The position numbers were made by a program, and so were the translations under genes. Positions 1 through 8,722 of a DNA stretch of 64,000 nucleotides are shown piece after piece. Source of the DNA: JABCPH02 sp963524305 (GTDB taxonomy: Bacteria > Fusobacteriota > Fusobacteriia > Fusobacteriales > Leptotrichiaceae); NCBI GenBank assembly GCA_963524305.1, contig CAURGH010000001.1, positions 1 through 64,000 of the forward strand, in the 5' to 3' direction. Each line of letters opens with the position of its first letter. Positions within the stretch are counted from its first letter, which is position 1. The notes under the pieces are model-generated. The model searched no databases. It saw only the letters and a list, made by a program, of their open reading frames with translations, and was not told the DNA's origin.

Positions 1-119
1 GTAAATTTGACTTAAATATCGGATTTGACAACACAAGATTTGGAGTAACAGTAAACGCAGGATATGACACTAAAGGTGAAAACATCAGAGGTGGAATCGG
101 ATTTAGAGCGATTTACTAA
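1..119 (+). CDS. C-terminal end of an outer-membrane beta-barrel or autotransporter protein (partial)
   Basis: Only the last 38 or so codons are present; reading in the frame that starts at base 3 gives an open stretch ending in TAA at 117. The residues alternate polar and hydrophobic (for example GVTVNAGY and GGIGFRAIY) and end in an aromatic residue. That is the usual form of the last strands of a beta-barrel recognised by the BAM complex, and it is typical of fusobacterial type V autotransporters. The passenger and most of the barrel lie outside the window, so the exact family cannot be told. A structured terminator follows about 50 bases downstream. Confidence 0.7.
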   Translation, partial: KFDLNIGFDNTRFGVTVNAGYDTKGENIRGGIGFRAIY

Positions 120-171
120 TTCTAGAATGAATAAGGTTTTAAATTATTTGTCATAATATATAAAACAAAAG

Positions 172-247
172 GACAGTCTCTAATTGAGCTGCGCCAAACT
201 CTTGGATAGACAAGACAGGGATGCGGTTCATTTGGAGGCTGTTTTTT
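172..247 (+). terminator. Structured terminator or small RNA after the autotransporter gene
   Basis: The outer stem ACAGTCTC (173-180) pairs with GAGGCTGT (235-242), with one G-U pair, and runs straight into six T residues. Inside it, GAGCTGCG (186-193) can pair with TGCGGTTC (222-229) using several G-U pairs, and CCAA (194-197) with TTGG (202-205) caps a small loop. The T-run makes a terminator likely. The nested structure is more elaborate than the simple hairpins elsewhere in the window. Confidence 0.65.
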
Positions 248-578
248 ATAATTTAAAATTAAATTGCTAAAAATTATATAAATTTAGGAGTTGAATAAAT
301 AGCCATATTTTTTGAGTTTGGTTTTAAAGCATTTTTACTATATAAAATCAATTTAAAAAATAATTTTCTAGAAAAAAATAATTTTTACGATATTTATTTC
401 AAAAAAATTTTTACATGTGGTATAATAAAAATATAATTGATATTCAAATCGATAAAAATAAAATTCATAAATTTTTAGTGCTATTTAGTTTGTTAAATGG
501 TTGTAAAAATTATGAAAAAATTGAAATTTTAAAATGAAAAAAAGTGTAAATAATAAAAATTATGAGAGGTAGAGAATT
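248..578. other. AT-rich intergenic region
   Basis: About 330 bases between the terminator and the first complete gene. I see no open frame of useful length and no RNA gene. The only clear signal is the extended -10 promoter near 398-426; the roughly 140 bases between it and the start codon are A/T-rich with no evident structure. Confidence 0.5.
398..426 (+). promoter_or_regulatory. Candidate sigma-70 promoter, extended -10
   Basis: TTCAAA (398-403), a 17-base spacer and TATAAT (421-426), with TGG just before the -10 giving the extended TG-N-TATAAT form. It would drive the ArsC/Spx-like gene and possibly xseA with the genes after it. Confidence 0.5.
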
Positions 579-929
579 ATGATAAAAGTATATTATTATC
601 CAAGATGTACAACGTGTAAAAGAGCTTTGAAATGGCTAGATGACAATGGTGTGGAATGTGAGAAAAAACATATTGTTGAGGAAATTCCTTCTTTGGAAGA
701 ATTGACGGCGATTTATAAAAAGAGTGGGTTGCCGTTGAAAAGATTTTTTAATACGAGTGGATTGGTTTACAAGAGCATGGGGTTAAAAGATAAATTGGCG
801 GATATGTCAGAAGAAGAGCAATTAAAGTTGCTTTCGTCGAATGGAATGCTTATAAAAAGACCGATTGTTGTTGGAGATGATTTTGTGCTAGTTGGGTTTA
901 AGGAAGCTGAATGGAGTGAAAAACTTTAA
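579..929 (+). CDS. ArsC/Spx-family thioredoxin-fold protein
   Basis: A 116-residue protein of the arsenate reductase (ArsC)/Spx/MgsR family. The N-terminus is a beta strand followed by YPRCTTCK, a CxxC pair (Cys10, Cys13). Near the C-terminus is the family's RPIVV segment, with the Arg and cis-Pro seen in ArsC-like folds. Members are either small reductases or, in Firmicutes, Spx-type transcription regulators that sense disulfide stress through the CxxC. The sequence alone does not separate these roles; no ars genes are nearby, so a redox role is as likely as arsenate reduction. The start follows a GAGAGGTAGAG ribosome binding site. xseA begins 39 bases later and may be co-transcribed. Confidence 0.85.
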   Translation: MIKVYYYPRCTTCKRALKWLDDNGVECEKKHIVEEIPSLEELTAIYKKSGLPLKRFFNTSGLVYKSMGLKDKLADMSEEEQLKLLSSNGMLIKRPIVVGDDFVLVGFKEAEWSEKL

Positions 930-968
930 GAAAAAATCATTGAAGAAAAATCGTGAAAGGGAGGTAAA

Positions 969-2174
969 ATGGAACAAACAATACTTTCTGTAAGTGAGTT
1001 AAATAGGGAAGTAAAACAGTATTTGGAAAGTACGCAAACTTTCAAAAATGTGTTTATCAAGGGTGAACTTTCTAACATTACTTATTATTCGTCGGGGCAT
1101 TTGTATTTTACATTGAAGGATGCTAAGGCGAGTGTAAAGTGTGCGATTTTTAAGTATAAATTTCGTGGAGTGCCTACGGATTTGAAAGAAGGGGATCAAG
1201 TAAAAATTCGAGGAAATGCATCACTTTATGAAACAAATGGTTCATTTCAAATTATCGCTGATTTTCTTGAGAAAACAAATACGATTGGATCATTGTATGA
1301 AAAAATGGAAATGTTGAAAAGAGAGTACAATGAAAAAGGGTATTTTGATGAATCAAATAAAAAGAAATTGCCACAAATGCCTATGAATATTGGAGTTGTA
1401 ACAGCTGAGACTGGAGCTGCTATACGTGATATTATAAATACAACTCACAAAAGATTTCCAAATGTTAATATTTATCTTTATCCGTCGAAAGTTCAAGGAG
1501 AAGGTTCAGCAATAGAGGTTTCTAGAGGGATAGAGTTTTTTAATAGAATTTGTGATAATGGGGAATTGGATTTGGATGTGTTGATTGTAGGGCGTGGAGG
1601 TGGAAGTATTGAGGATTTATGGGCGTTTAATGAGGAGCCTGTAATAGAGGCGATTTATAAGTCGAAAATTCCGATTGTTTCTGCTGTAGGGCATGAAATT
1701 GATAATTTGTTGTCAGATTTGGTTGCTGATAGAAGAGCTGCGACACCTACTCAAGCTGCAGAAATTTTAATTCCAGAAAAAGAAAAATTAGTAGAAAATT
1801 TAATAGTGAAAAAAAATAGATTATCAAAATCGTTATTAAATAAAATTGTTTTAATGAAAAAAGAGTTAGAACAACGAGAAAAAAATTATTATATCAAAAA
1901 TTATTTGAATATTTTGAATGATAAAAAAATTGATATGATTGAAAAAGAGCAAAAATTAACAAAAGAAATAAAAATTAGGATTGAAAAATCGAGAGAGAAT
2001 TTAAAATTAAAAAAGGCTAAACTTTCAAGATTTTCGGTGGAGGATATTTTGAAACAAGGATACACAATTACTCGAAAGGATGGAAAGATTGTTAAAAGAG
2101 GAATTGAGCTTAGTCAAGAGGATAAAGTGGAAATTCAGTTTGCAGATAGCGTGAGAAAGGCTGTTATGAAGTAA
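969..2174 (+). CDS. xseA: Exodeoxyribonuclease VII large subunit
   Basis: A 401-residue XseA, the catalytic subunit of exonuclease VII, which degrades single-stranded DNA from both ends in a complex with the small subunit XseB. The N-terminal OB-fold (about residues 5-100) is followed by the catalytic core with VGRGGGSIEDLWAFNEE (about 213-229) and SAVGHEID (about 238-245), both hallmarks of the family. A lysine- and glutamate-rich coiled-coil (about 270-355) comes before the short C-terminal segment. Length is a little under the E. coli protein (about 450). xseB is not next to it and was not found in the window. The start has a GGGAGG ribosome binding site eight bases upstream. Confidence 0.95.
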   Translation: MEQTILSVSELNREVKQYLESTQTFKNVFIKGELSNITYYSSGHLYFTLKDAKASVKCAIFKYKFRGVPTDLKEGDQVKIRGNASLYETNGSFQIIADFLEKTNTIGSLYEKMEMLKREYNEKGYFDESNKKKLPQMPMNIGVVTAETGAAIRDIINTTHKRFPNVNIYLYPSKVQGEGSAIEVSRGIEFFNRICDNGELDLDVLIVGRGGGSIEDLWAFNEEPVIEAIYKSKIPIVSAVGHEIDNLLSDLVADRRAATPTQAAEILIPEKEKLVENLIVKKNRLSKSLLNKIVLMKKELEQREKNYYIKNYLNILNDKKIDMIEKEQKLTKEIKIRIEKSRENLKLKKAKLSRFSVEDILKQGYTITRKDGKIVKRGIELSQEDKVEIQFADSVRKAVMK

Positions 2175-2212
2175 CAGATTGAAAAAATGTTGTGCTTAGA
2201 AGGAGATAGAAA

Positions 2213-2698
2213 ATGTCGAAAAGAGAAGATTATTTGTCGTGGGACGAATATTTTATGGGAATAGCGTTTTTGTCTGGAATGCGGAGTAAGGATCCATCGA
2301 CACAGGTGGGAGCTTGTATAATTGATGAGGATAAGAAAATAATCGGAATAGGTTATAATGGTTTTCCAATGGGAAGTTCTGATGATATGATGCCTTGGGA
2401 AAGAGAAGGAGATTTTTTGGAAACGAAGTATCCGTATGTTGTTCATGCTGAGTTGAATGCGATTTTAAATAGTATAAAATCACTAAAAAATAGTACGATT
2501 TATGTAACACATTTTCCGTGCAATGAGTGTGCAAAGGCAATTGTTCAGTCAGGCATAAAAAAAGTTGTCTATTTTTCAGATAAGCACAAAGATTTGGAAA
2601 CAACGAAGGCTTCAAAAAAAATTCTTGAGAATGCAAATATTGAAATTTCACATATTAATTTGGATAAAGAGAAAATTGTGATAAATTTTAAAGATTAA
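2213..2698 (+). CDS. dCMP deaminase family protein (ComEB-like)
   Basis: A 161-residue zinc-dependent deaminase. The zinc site is clear: HAELNAIL (His and catalytic Glu, about residues 78-85) and PCNECAK (two Cys, about 101-107). The N-terminal SWDEYFMGIAFLSGMRSKDPSTQVG matches the substrate-binding entry of the dCMP/ComEB family rather than cytidine or tRNA adenosine deaminases. The expected reaction is dCMP to dUMP, feeding dTTP synthesis. It lies between xseA and ung with short gaps (38 and 15 bases), so this looks like an operon of DNA precursor and repair genes. Confidence 0.88.
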   Translation: MSKREDYLSWDEYFMGIAFLSGMRSKDPSTQVGACIIDEDKKIIGIGYNGFPMGSSDDMMPWEREGDFLETKYPYVVHAELNAILNSIKSLKNSTIYVTHFPCNECAKAIVQSGIKKVVYFSDKHKDLETTKASKKILENANIEISHINLDKEKIVINFKD

Positions 2699-2713
2699 CG
2701 AAAAGAGGTCGAA

Positions 2714-3385
2714 ATGGTAAATATTGGAAATGATTGGGACGGAATTTTTGAGGAACATAAGGAATTTCAAAAAGACTATTACAAAAAAATGAGAAAATTT
2801 TTGATATTAGAGTATAAAACGAAAATTATTTATCCTAAGACAGATGAGATTTTTACAGCTTTTAAGTTGACAAGCTACAAAGATTGTAAGATTGTTTTGC
2901 TTGGACAAGATCCTTATCATGGTGAAAATCAGGCACATGGATTGGCTTTTTCTGTGAAAAAAGGCGTACCGTTGCCACCGTCACTAAAAAATATTTATAA
3001 AGAAATTCACAATGAATATGGTTATGAAATGAGTAATAGTGGATACTTAGAAAAATGGGCAAGACAAGGAATATTGCTTTTAAATACAGCGTTAACTGTA
3101 GTTGCTGGGAATGCTAATTCTCACTCAAAAATTGGTTGGGAAATATTTACAGATAATGTGATAAAATATTTGAATGATAGAGAAGAACCACTAATTTTCA
3201 TTTTATGGGGAAATAATGCGAAGAGTAAGAAAAAATTGATTAATACGCAAAAACACTATATTTTGGAAGGGGTTCATCCGAGTCCGCTTTCTGCAAATCG
3301 TGGATTTTTTGGATGTAACCATTTTATTAGAGCGAATGAAATTTTAAGAGAATTAGGTGAAAAGGAAATTGACTGGGAAATATAG
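2714..3385 (+). CDS. ung: Uracil-DNA glycosylase
   Basis: A 223-residue family 1 uracil-DNA glycosylase, which removes uracil from DNA as the first step of base excision repair. The water-activating motif GQDPYHG (about residues 62-68) and the leucine-loop motif HPSPLSANRGFFG (about 187-199) are both intact, with the LLLNTALTV segment between them. Full length for the family. It pairs logically with the dCMP deaminase upstream, which makes dUMP and so affects dUTP levels. Confidence 0.96.
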   Translation: MVNIGNDWDGIFEEHKEFQKDYYKKMRKFLILEYKTKIIYPKTDEIFTAFKLTSYKDCKIVLLGQDPYHGENQAHGLAFSVKKGVPLPPSLKNIYKEIHNEYGYEMSNSGYLEKWARQGILLLNTALTVVAGNANSHSKIGWEIFTDNVIKYLNDREEPLIFILWGNNAKSKKKLINTQKHYILEGVHPSPLSANRGFFGCNHFIRANEILRELGEKEIDWEI

Positions 3386-3411
3386 ATAAATTTGAAGAAA
3401 GGAGGCGGTTT

Positions 3412-3972
3412 ATGAATTTTAGAAAATCTCAAATGGAAGATGTTGATAGAATTTTGGAGCTTATAGAAATGGCTAAAAGTTCGTTAAAAGAGATGGGGAT
3501 TGACCAATGGCAAAATGGATATCCAAATAGAGAAAAGATAGAAAATGATGTAAATAAAGGGATAAGTTATGTTTTAGAAATAGAAAAATCAACAACTGAA
3601 AATACAGATTTTAATAAAAATAGTAATAAAAAAATTGTTGCGACAATTGTTTTATCACCAGAACCTGATACGGCTTATGATAATATAGATGGAAGTTGGA
3701 AGACAACAAAACCTTATGTGGCAATTCACAGGGTTGCCGTTGATAATAACGTGAAAAATCAAGGAATTGCTACAAAAATTTTGAGTTATTCTGAGGATTT
3801 TTGTCGTGAAAATGGAATTGAAAATCTGAGGGCGGATACTCATAAGGAAAATATTCCGATGCAAAGAATATTGATAAAACAAGGGTTTGAGATATGCGGT
3901 GAAGTAACGTTGGATAGGGAGCCTGATGTAGGGGCGAAAAGAATAGCGTTTGATAAAATTGTAAAAAAATAG
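3412..3972 (+). CDS. GNAT-family N-acetyltransferase
   Basis: A 186-residue GNAT acyltransferase. The acetyl-CoA-binding strand and loop are visible as IHRVAVDNNVKNQGIA (about residues 103-118), a Q-x-x-G-x-A type motif. They are followed by a helix and the closing NIPMQRILIKQGFEICGEV segment typical of the fold. The substrate is unknown; small-molecule or peptide acetylation are both possible. A strong AGGAGG ribosome binding site precedes the start, and the gene is 26 bases after ung. Confidence 0.85.
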   Translation: MNFRKSQMEDVDRILELIEMAKSSLKEMGIDQWQNGYPNREKIENDVNKGISYVLEIEKSTTENTDFNKNSNKKIVATIVLSPEPDTAYDNIDGSWKTTKPYVAIHRVAVDNNVKNQGIATKILSYSEDFCRENGIENLRADTHKENIPMQRILIKQGFEICGEVTLDREPDVGAKRIAFDKIVKK

Positions 3973-4029
3973 AAATTTTAGATAGAAAATTTTACAAAAA
4001 ATTTTACACAGGAAGAGAGTGATTTTAGT

Positions 4030-5160
4030 ATGAAATTTGAGACAAGAACAATACACGGGATAAAAGAAGGAAAAAAAGAAAGATTGTGGGGAACAAGTGT
4101 AGATTTTGCTTCGACATTTCCGGTTAAAGAATTTGGAGTAACTCAAGAGTTTGAATATTCAAGAGTGTCAGCACCTACTAGAAATGATGTGGAAGCATTA
4201 TTAGCGAATTTAGAAAATGGGAAATACGGTTTTGCATTTTCTTCAGGAATGGCGACTACAACATCAGTATTTACAATGTTTGAAGCAGGAGATCATATAA
4301 TTTTAGGAATTGATATTTACGGTGGAACTTATAGAATTTTACACGATGTTTATTCAAAATTTGGTGTGGAATCAACATTTGTAGATACGACAGATTTGGA
4401 AAATATTAGAAAAGCTATAAAACCTAATACAAAAGCAATTTTGATTGAAACACCTTCAAATCCGTTATTGGATGTAACAGATATCAGAGGAGTCGTAAAA
4501 ATAGCGAAAGAACATAATTTGATTACAATTGCTGACAATACTTTTATGACACCATATTTACAAAGACCTTTAGATTTGGGAATTGATATTGTAATTCATA
4601 GTGCTACAAAATTCTTGTCTGGACATCATGATTTATTGGCGGGAGTGGCAGTTACAAATAACGAAGAAATAGCTGAAAAAATTAAATTTTCGCAAGTAGC
4701 GGCAGGAGCTTTGATTTCGCCTTTTGATAGCTGGTTATTAATGAGAAGTTTAAAAACTTTAAAATTAAGAGTGGAAGCAGCTCAAAAAAATACAGAAAAA
4801 TTGATAGAATTTTTTCAAAATCATGATGCAATTGATAAAGTTTATTATCCAACATTGGACTCAAATAAAGGAAAAGCAATTCATGAAAGCCAAGCAAGTG
4901 GTGGAGGTTCAGTATTTTCGTTCAAATTAAAAGATGATACAAAAGTAAAAAAATTCTTTGAAAGCTTGAATGTAGCAATTTTTGCAGCAAGCCTTGGAGG
5001 AGCAGAAACATTGGTAACTCACCCAAGCACAATTACTCATGCAGAAATGCCTGAAGAAGAAAAGGAAGCACGTGGATTTACAAATTCATTAATTAGAATT
5101 GCAGTTGGATTTGAAAATATTGATGATTTAATTGCTGATTTTGATAATGCTTTGAAATAG
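4030..5160 (+). CDS. Trans-sulfuration PLP enzyme (cystathionine gamma-synthase/lyase family)
   Basis: A 376-residue member of the Cys/Met metabolism PLP-enzyme family. The PLP lysine lies in HSATKFLSGH (about residues 190-199), and IADNTFMTPYLQRPL is the conserved cofactor-aspartate segment. The family includes cystathionine gamma-synthase, cystathionine beta- and gamma-lyases and methionine gamma-lyase; the sequence does not decide between them. In anaerobic oral bacteria such enzymes often release hydrogen sulfide or methanethiol from Cys or Met. No methionine or cysteine synthesis genes are adjacent, which slightly favours a degradative role. Confidence 0.88.
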   Translation: MKFETRTIHGIKEGKKERLWGTSVDFASTFPVKEFGVTQEFEYSRVSAPTRNDVEALLANLENGKYGFAFSSGMATTTSVFTMFEAGDHIILGIDIYGGTYRILHDVYSKFGVESTFVDTTDLENIRKAIKPNTKAILIETPSNPLLDVTDIRGVVKIAKEHNLITIADNTFMTPYLQRPLDLGIDIVIHSATKFLSGHHDLLAGVAVTNNEEIAEKIKFSQVAAGALISPFDSWLLMRSLKTLKLRVEAAQKNTEKLIEFFQNHDAIDKVYYPTLDSNKGKAIHESQASGGGSVFSFKLKDDTKVKKFFESLNVAIFAASLGGAETLVTHPSTITHAEMPEEEKEARGFTNSLIRIAVGFENIDDLIADFDNALK

Positions 5161-5203
5161 GCATTGGGTAATTGGAAATTATTTAAAAAAAGAGGGTGAG
5201 AGA

Positions 5204-5848
5204 GTGTCACAGAAAGTGGACGAAGGTAAGCAACAATTGGTGATGCTAGGAACAGTATTTGTGCTAATTGTTATTTTAATGGCATTTATGATGAATTTTG
5301 GGAAAAATTCTAACAAGGCAAATGCTGAAACAAAGACAGTAGCTGGAAAGAACATTGGGAAAAATAATTCGATAGCGTCAAATGGGAAATATCAAGTTTT
5401 AAAAGTGAGTGATGGAGATACAATGAATGTACAGAAAATTGAGAATGGAAAACCAGTTGATGAGGTTGTGAAAATAAGAATGTACGGAATTGATGCTCCA
5501 GAAAAAACACAAGATTACGGTCCAGAAAGCCGGGCAGCTTTAGCAAAAATTATTGGAAAGAATTTGGTTGAAATTGAAGTGAAAAATCGAGATAGATATG
5601 GTCGTTCAGTAGCAGTTGTTTATGTAAATGGGAAAAATGTCAATCAAGAGATGGTTAGAACTGGAAATGCATGGTGGTATTACGAATATGATAAAAAAGA
5701 TAATGAGATGGAGCAATTACAAGCTGATGCGAAGAAAAATAAGCTAGGATTATTTTCAAAAAGAGGCTATGTAGAACCTTGGATTTATAGAAAAGAGAAA
5801 AAGGTTCAAACATCAACTAAACCAAGAGTTAGAAAAAAAATCAAATGA
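5204..5848 (+). CDS. Membrane-anchored thermonuclease (SNase) family protein
   Basis: A 214-residue protein with one N-terminal membrane segment (about residues 11-30) and a staphylococcal-nuclease domain (about 62-200). The expected catalytic groups are present: Arg in IRMYGIDAPE, Glu in the following PESRAAL stretch and Arg in RDRYGRSV. The calcium-binding Asp is in VSDGDTM. It should be a calcium-dependent nuclease held on the outer face of the inner membrane or released to the periplasm. The start is GTG with an AGAGGGTGAGAG ribosome binding site. The C-terminus is strongly basic (KPRVRKKIK). Confidence 0.88.
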   Translation: MSQKVDEGKQQLVMLGTVFVLIVILMAFMMNFGKNSNKANAETKTVAGKNIGKNNSIASNGKYQVLKVSDGDTMNVQKIENGKPVDEVVKIRMYGIDAPEKTQDYGPESRAALAKIIGKNLVEIEVKNRDRYGRSVAVVYVNGKNVNQEMVRTGNAWWYYEYDKKDNEMEQLQADAKKNKLGLFSKRGYVEPWIYRKEKKVQTSTKPRVRKKIK

Positions 5849-5873
5849 TAAAAAATGAAAGAGGTGAGCTGAT

Positions 5874-6341
5874 GTGACGAGTAAATTAAGAGAGTTAACA
5901 GAAAGTGTTAAAAAGTTTTTTAGAAATTTTTTTAAATTTAAATTTTCAGAGACAGTTTTATTCACATTTTTGTTATCAGGTTTTCGGATTTTTTCAAATT
6001 CTACTGTAAAAGAAGTCACTGAACCAAAAAAACCAGAAAATAATACATCTATTGACGACAAAAATTTAGAAATAGTACCTTCAAAACCTGAAAGCAGAAA
6101 AATTTTAAGAAACAATGAACCAAATTTGCTAACGTTAATGAAACGAGAAAGAATTGTCAAAAGAACAAACTGGAGTTTATTTCCAATATTTGAAAAAGAT
6201 TGGGAGGGATCTTATTCTGCTAGAGTAGATAAAACAGGAAAAATACTGTATAAAAGAAAAGAACAGTTCAGTCCGGACCGATATCAAGAACTTATTGAAA
6301 CACAGATTTCAGCATTGGATTTGTTTAAAAATCGAGCATGA
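5874..6341 (+). CDS. Hypothetical protein with one possible membrane segment
   Basis: 155 residues, not recognised. A basic amphipathic N-terminus is followed by one short hydrophobic stretch (about residues 24-38), then a Pro/Lys/Glu linker (about 45-80) and a soluble C-terminal part with aromatic residues (WSLFPIFEKDWEGSYSARVD). The C-terminal part could be a small binding domain, but no known motif is seen. The start is GTG behind AGAGGTGAG. It follows the nuclease gene by 25 bases and a terminator comes after it, so the two probably form the end of one transcript. Confidence 0.6.
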   Translation: MTSKLRELTESVKKFFRNFFKFKFSETVLFTFLLSGFRIFSNSTVKEVTEPKKPENNTSIDDKNLEIVPSKPESRKILRNNEPNLLTLMKRERIVKRTNWSLFPIFEKDWEGSYSARVDKTGKILYKRKEQFSPDRYQELIETQISALDLFKNRA

Positions 6342-6392
6342 TATTAAAATCAAAATTGATTTTAAATTAGCAGAAAAAAATATTGTGTACTG

Positions 6393-6417
6393 AAGGGAGT
6401 TTTGTGCTCCCTTTTAA
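6393..6417 (+). terminator. Rho-independent terminator
   Basis: AAGGGAG (6393-6399) pairs with CTCCCTT (6407-6413) around a seven-base loop, followed by TTTT. It closes the transcript ending with the hypothetical gene and separates it from obg. Confidence 0.8.
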
Positions 6418-6424
6418 AATAAAT

Positions 6425-6454
6425 TTTACAAAATTATAGAAATTATGTTATAAT
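6425..6454 (+). promoter_or_regulatory. Candidate sigma-70 promoter for obg
   Basis: TTTACA (6425-6430), 18-base spacer, TATAAT (6449-6454) with an extended TGT before the -10. It starts just after the terminator and 39 bases before the obg start codon. Confidence 0.6.
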
Positions 6455-6492
6455 TCGTGGAGTATAATAAAATAGAAAAAGGTGATAAATAA

Positions 6493-7776
6493 ATGTTTAT
6501 AGATGAAAGTGTAATTACAGTGATATCTGGAAAAGGTGGAGATGGAGCTGCTACATTTAGAAGAGAAAAATTCGTGCAATTTGGAGGGCCTGATGGTGGA
6601 GATGGAGGAAAAGGTGGAGATATCGTTTTCATTGCAGATCCAAATATTAATACGTTAGTAGATTTTAAGAGTAGCAAGAAATTTAAGGCTGGCGATGGTA
6701 TGAAAGGGAGTGCGGCTCGTTGTACTGGGAAATCAGGAGAAGATTTAGTGATAAAAGTTCCTGTAGGGACGATGATTAGAGATTTTGAATCGAATAGATT
6801 GCTACTAGATTTGAGTAGTCCTAATGAAAAAGTTGTGTTTTTGAAAGGTGGAGATGGAGGACGTGGAAATATCCATTTTAAATCTTCAGTAAAAAAAGCA
6901 CCAAAATTGGCAGAAAGTGGAAGAGAAGGATTAGAATTAAAAATAAAATTAGAGTTGAAATTATTGGCTGATGTTGCATTGGTTGGCTATCCGAGTGTTG
7001 GAAAATCAAGTTTTATTAATAAAGTTTCAGCCGCAAAATCAAAAGTTGCAAGTTATCATTTTACGACATTGAAGCCGAAATTAGGTGTAGTGAGAATAGA
7101 TGATGAGCAAAGTTTTGTAATAGCTGATGTTCCTGGATTAATAGAGGGAGCACACGAAGGAATAGGACTTGGAGATAGATTTTTGAAACATATTGAAAGA
7201 TGTAAATTGATAATTCATATTGTTGATGTTTCAGGAATTGATGGAAGGGATCCAAAGGAAGATTTTGTTAAAATAAATCAAGAATTAAAAAATTATAGTG
7301 AAAAATTATCGAAAAAGCAACAAATTGTTGTAGCAAATAAAATTGATATGCTTTATGAAGAAGAAAAATTAGATGAATTTGAAAAATTTGTGAAGGAAAA
7401 TGGAGTTGAATATGTGTATCCAGTTTCGGTTATTGCAAATGAAGGGTTGAAACCTGTATTAAACAAGGCTTGGGAAATGGTTCAAGAAATTCCTAGGGAA
7501 GAATTGGAAGAAGAGTATTCAGTAGATGAATTATTGAGAGAAATTAATAAAAAAGAAGACTGGGAAATTAGAAAACTTGAAGAGCATATTTTTGAAGTTG
7601 ACGGAAGAATTGTTGACGATGTACTTAAAAAATATGTATTTATGGGTGAAGAAGGAATTATTAATTTCTTACAAAAAATGAGAAGTTTAGGAATGGAAAC
7701 AGAGCTTGAAAATGCTGGAGTTGAAGAAGGCGACATTATTGTAATTGCTGGATATGAATTTGAATACGTATTATAG
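6493..7776 (+). CDS. obg: GTPase Obg/CgtA
   Basis: A 427-residue Obg GTPase, involved in 50S ribosome maturation and stress control. The glycine-rich Obg fold comes first (about residues 1-158, with repeats such as GGDGGKGGD). Then the G domain: GYPSVGKSS (G1), DVPGLIEGAHEG (G3) and NKID (G4). A C-terminal OCT domain (about 345-427) completes the three-domain form. miaA follows after only 12 bases, so the two are likely co-transcribed. Confidence 0.97.
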   Translation: MFIDESVITVISGKGGDGAATFRREKFVQFGGPDGGDGGKGGDIVFIADPNINTLVDFKSSKKFKAGDGMKGSAARCTGKSGEDLVIKVPVGTMIRDFESNRLLLDLSSPNEKVVFLKGGDGGRGNIHFKSSVKKAPKLAESGREGLELKIKLELKLLADVALVGYPSVGKSSFINKVSAAKSKVASYHFTTLKPKLGVVRIDDEQSFVIADVPGLIEGAHEGIGLGDRFLKHIERCKLIIHIVDVSGIDGRDPKEDFVKINQELKNYSEKLSKKQQIVVANKIDMLYEEEKLDEFEKFVKENGVEYVYPVSVIANEGLKPVLNKAWEMVQEIPREELEEEYSVDELLREINKKEDWEIRKLEEHIFEVDGRIVDDVLKKYVFMGEEGIINFLQKMRSLGMETELENAGVEEGDIIVIAGYEFEYVL

Positions 7777-7788
7777 AAAGAAAGAATT

Positions 7789-8706
7789 ATGAATAAAAAA
7801 TTAAAAGGAATAGTAATTAGTGGAGCTACAGGCGTTGGGAAAACTGATTTATCAATAAAACTTGCAAAAAGGCTGAATGCGGATATTATTTCGGCTGATG
7901 CCTCGCAAGTCTATAAATTTTTAGACATTGGAACCGCAAAAGTAACAGAAGATGAAATGCAAGGAATCAAACATTATATGATTGACGTTGTAGAACCTGA
8001 TGAAGATTATTCTGTTGGAGATTTTGAAGTAGAAGTGAATGAAATTTTGAACGAAAAAGAAGAAAATGCTGAAAATGTAATTTTAGTTGGTGGAACGGGA
8101 CTTTATATAAGAGCGATAACGGATGGATTTTCTGATTTGCCGACAAAAGATGAGAAGATAAGAAAAGATTTAGAAAAAAAATCGCTAGAAGAATTGCAAG
8201 AAATTTTACAAGAACTAGATTTACAGGCTTACAATGAAATTGATTTGAATAATAAATTGAGATTAGTAAGAGCAATAGAAGTTTGCAAAATAACTGGTGG
8301 AAAATTTAGTGAATTGCGAGTAAAAAATATCAAAAAAAATAATTATAACTTTTTGAAGGTGTTCTTGACTAGGAATAGAGAAGAATTATACGAAAGAATA
8401 AATAAAAGAGTTGACATAATGATACAAAAAGGACTTGTCGAAGAGGCAAAAAAAGTATATAATAGCTATGGGAATAGTTTATATAAAATATCGGCGATAG
8501 GTTACAAAGAATTGTTTTATTATTTCGATGGAAAAGTGTCTTTGGAAGAAGCAATAGAAGATATTAAAAGAGAAAGCCGAAGATATGCCAAAAGGCAGAT
8601 TACTTGGTTTAGAAAGGAAAAAGATTACTTGATTTATAATTTGTCTGAAATTTCAGAAAAAGAAATTATAGAGGATATTTTAAGAAATTATGACAATTTT
8701 TCGTAG
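7789..8706 (+). CDS. miaA: tRNA dimethylallyltransferase
   Basis: A 305-residue MiaA, which adds a dimethylallyl group to N6 of A37 in tRNAs reading UNN codons. The P-loop is GATGVGKTDLS (about residues 12-22), followed by ADASQVYKFLDIGTAK, the DSxQxY-type substrate motif with a conservative Ser-to-Ala change before it. The conserved VGGTGLYIRA and RRYAKRQITWFR segments are also present. Length is normal. It directly follows obg and is followed by the IIA-like gene after 16 bases. Confidence 0.96.
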   Translation: MNKKLKGIVISGATGVGKTDLSIKLAKRLNADIISADASQVYKFLDIGTAKVTEDEMQGIKHYMIDVVEPDEDYSVGDFEVEVNEILNEKEENAENVILVGGTGLYIRAITDGFSDLPTKDEKIRKDLEKKSLEELQEILQELDLQAYNEIDLNNKLRLVRAIEVCKITGGKFSELRVKNIKKNNYNFLKVFLTRNREELYERINKRVDIMIQKGLVEEAKKVYNSYGNSLYKISAIGYKELFYYFDGKVSLEEAIEDIKRESRRYAKRQITWFRKEKDYLIYNLSEISEKEIIEDILRNYDNFS

Positions 8707-8722
8707 AAAGAAAGGAAGTAAA

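Noticed and set aside
579..929. Arsenate resistance gene
   Set aside because: The family is right, but the same fold serves as Spx-like regulators and there are no other ars genes here.
2135..2651. Minus-strand open frames opposite the dCMP deaminase gene
   Set aside because: They lie wholly over a gene with intact zinc motifs and show no ribosome binding site or domain.
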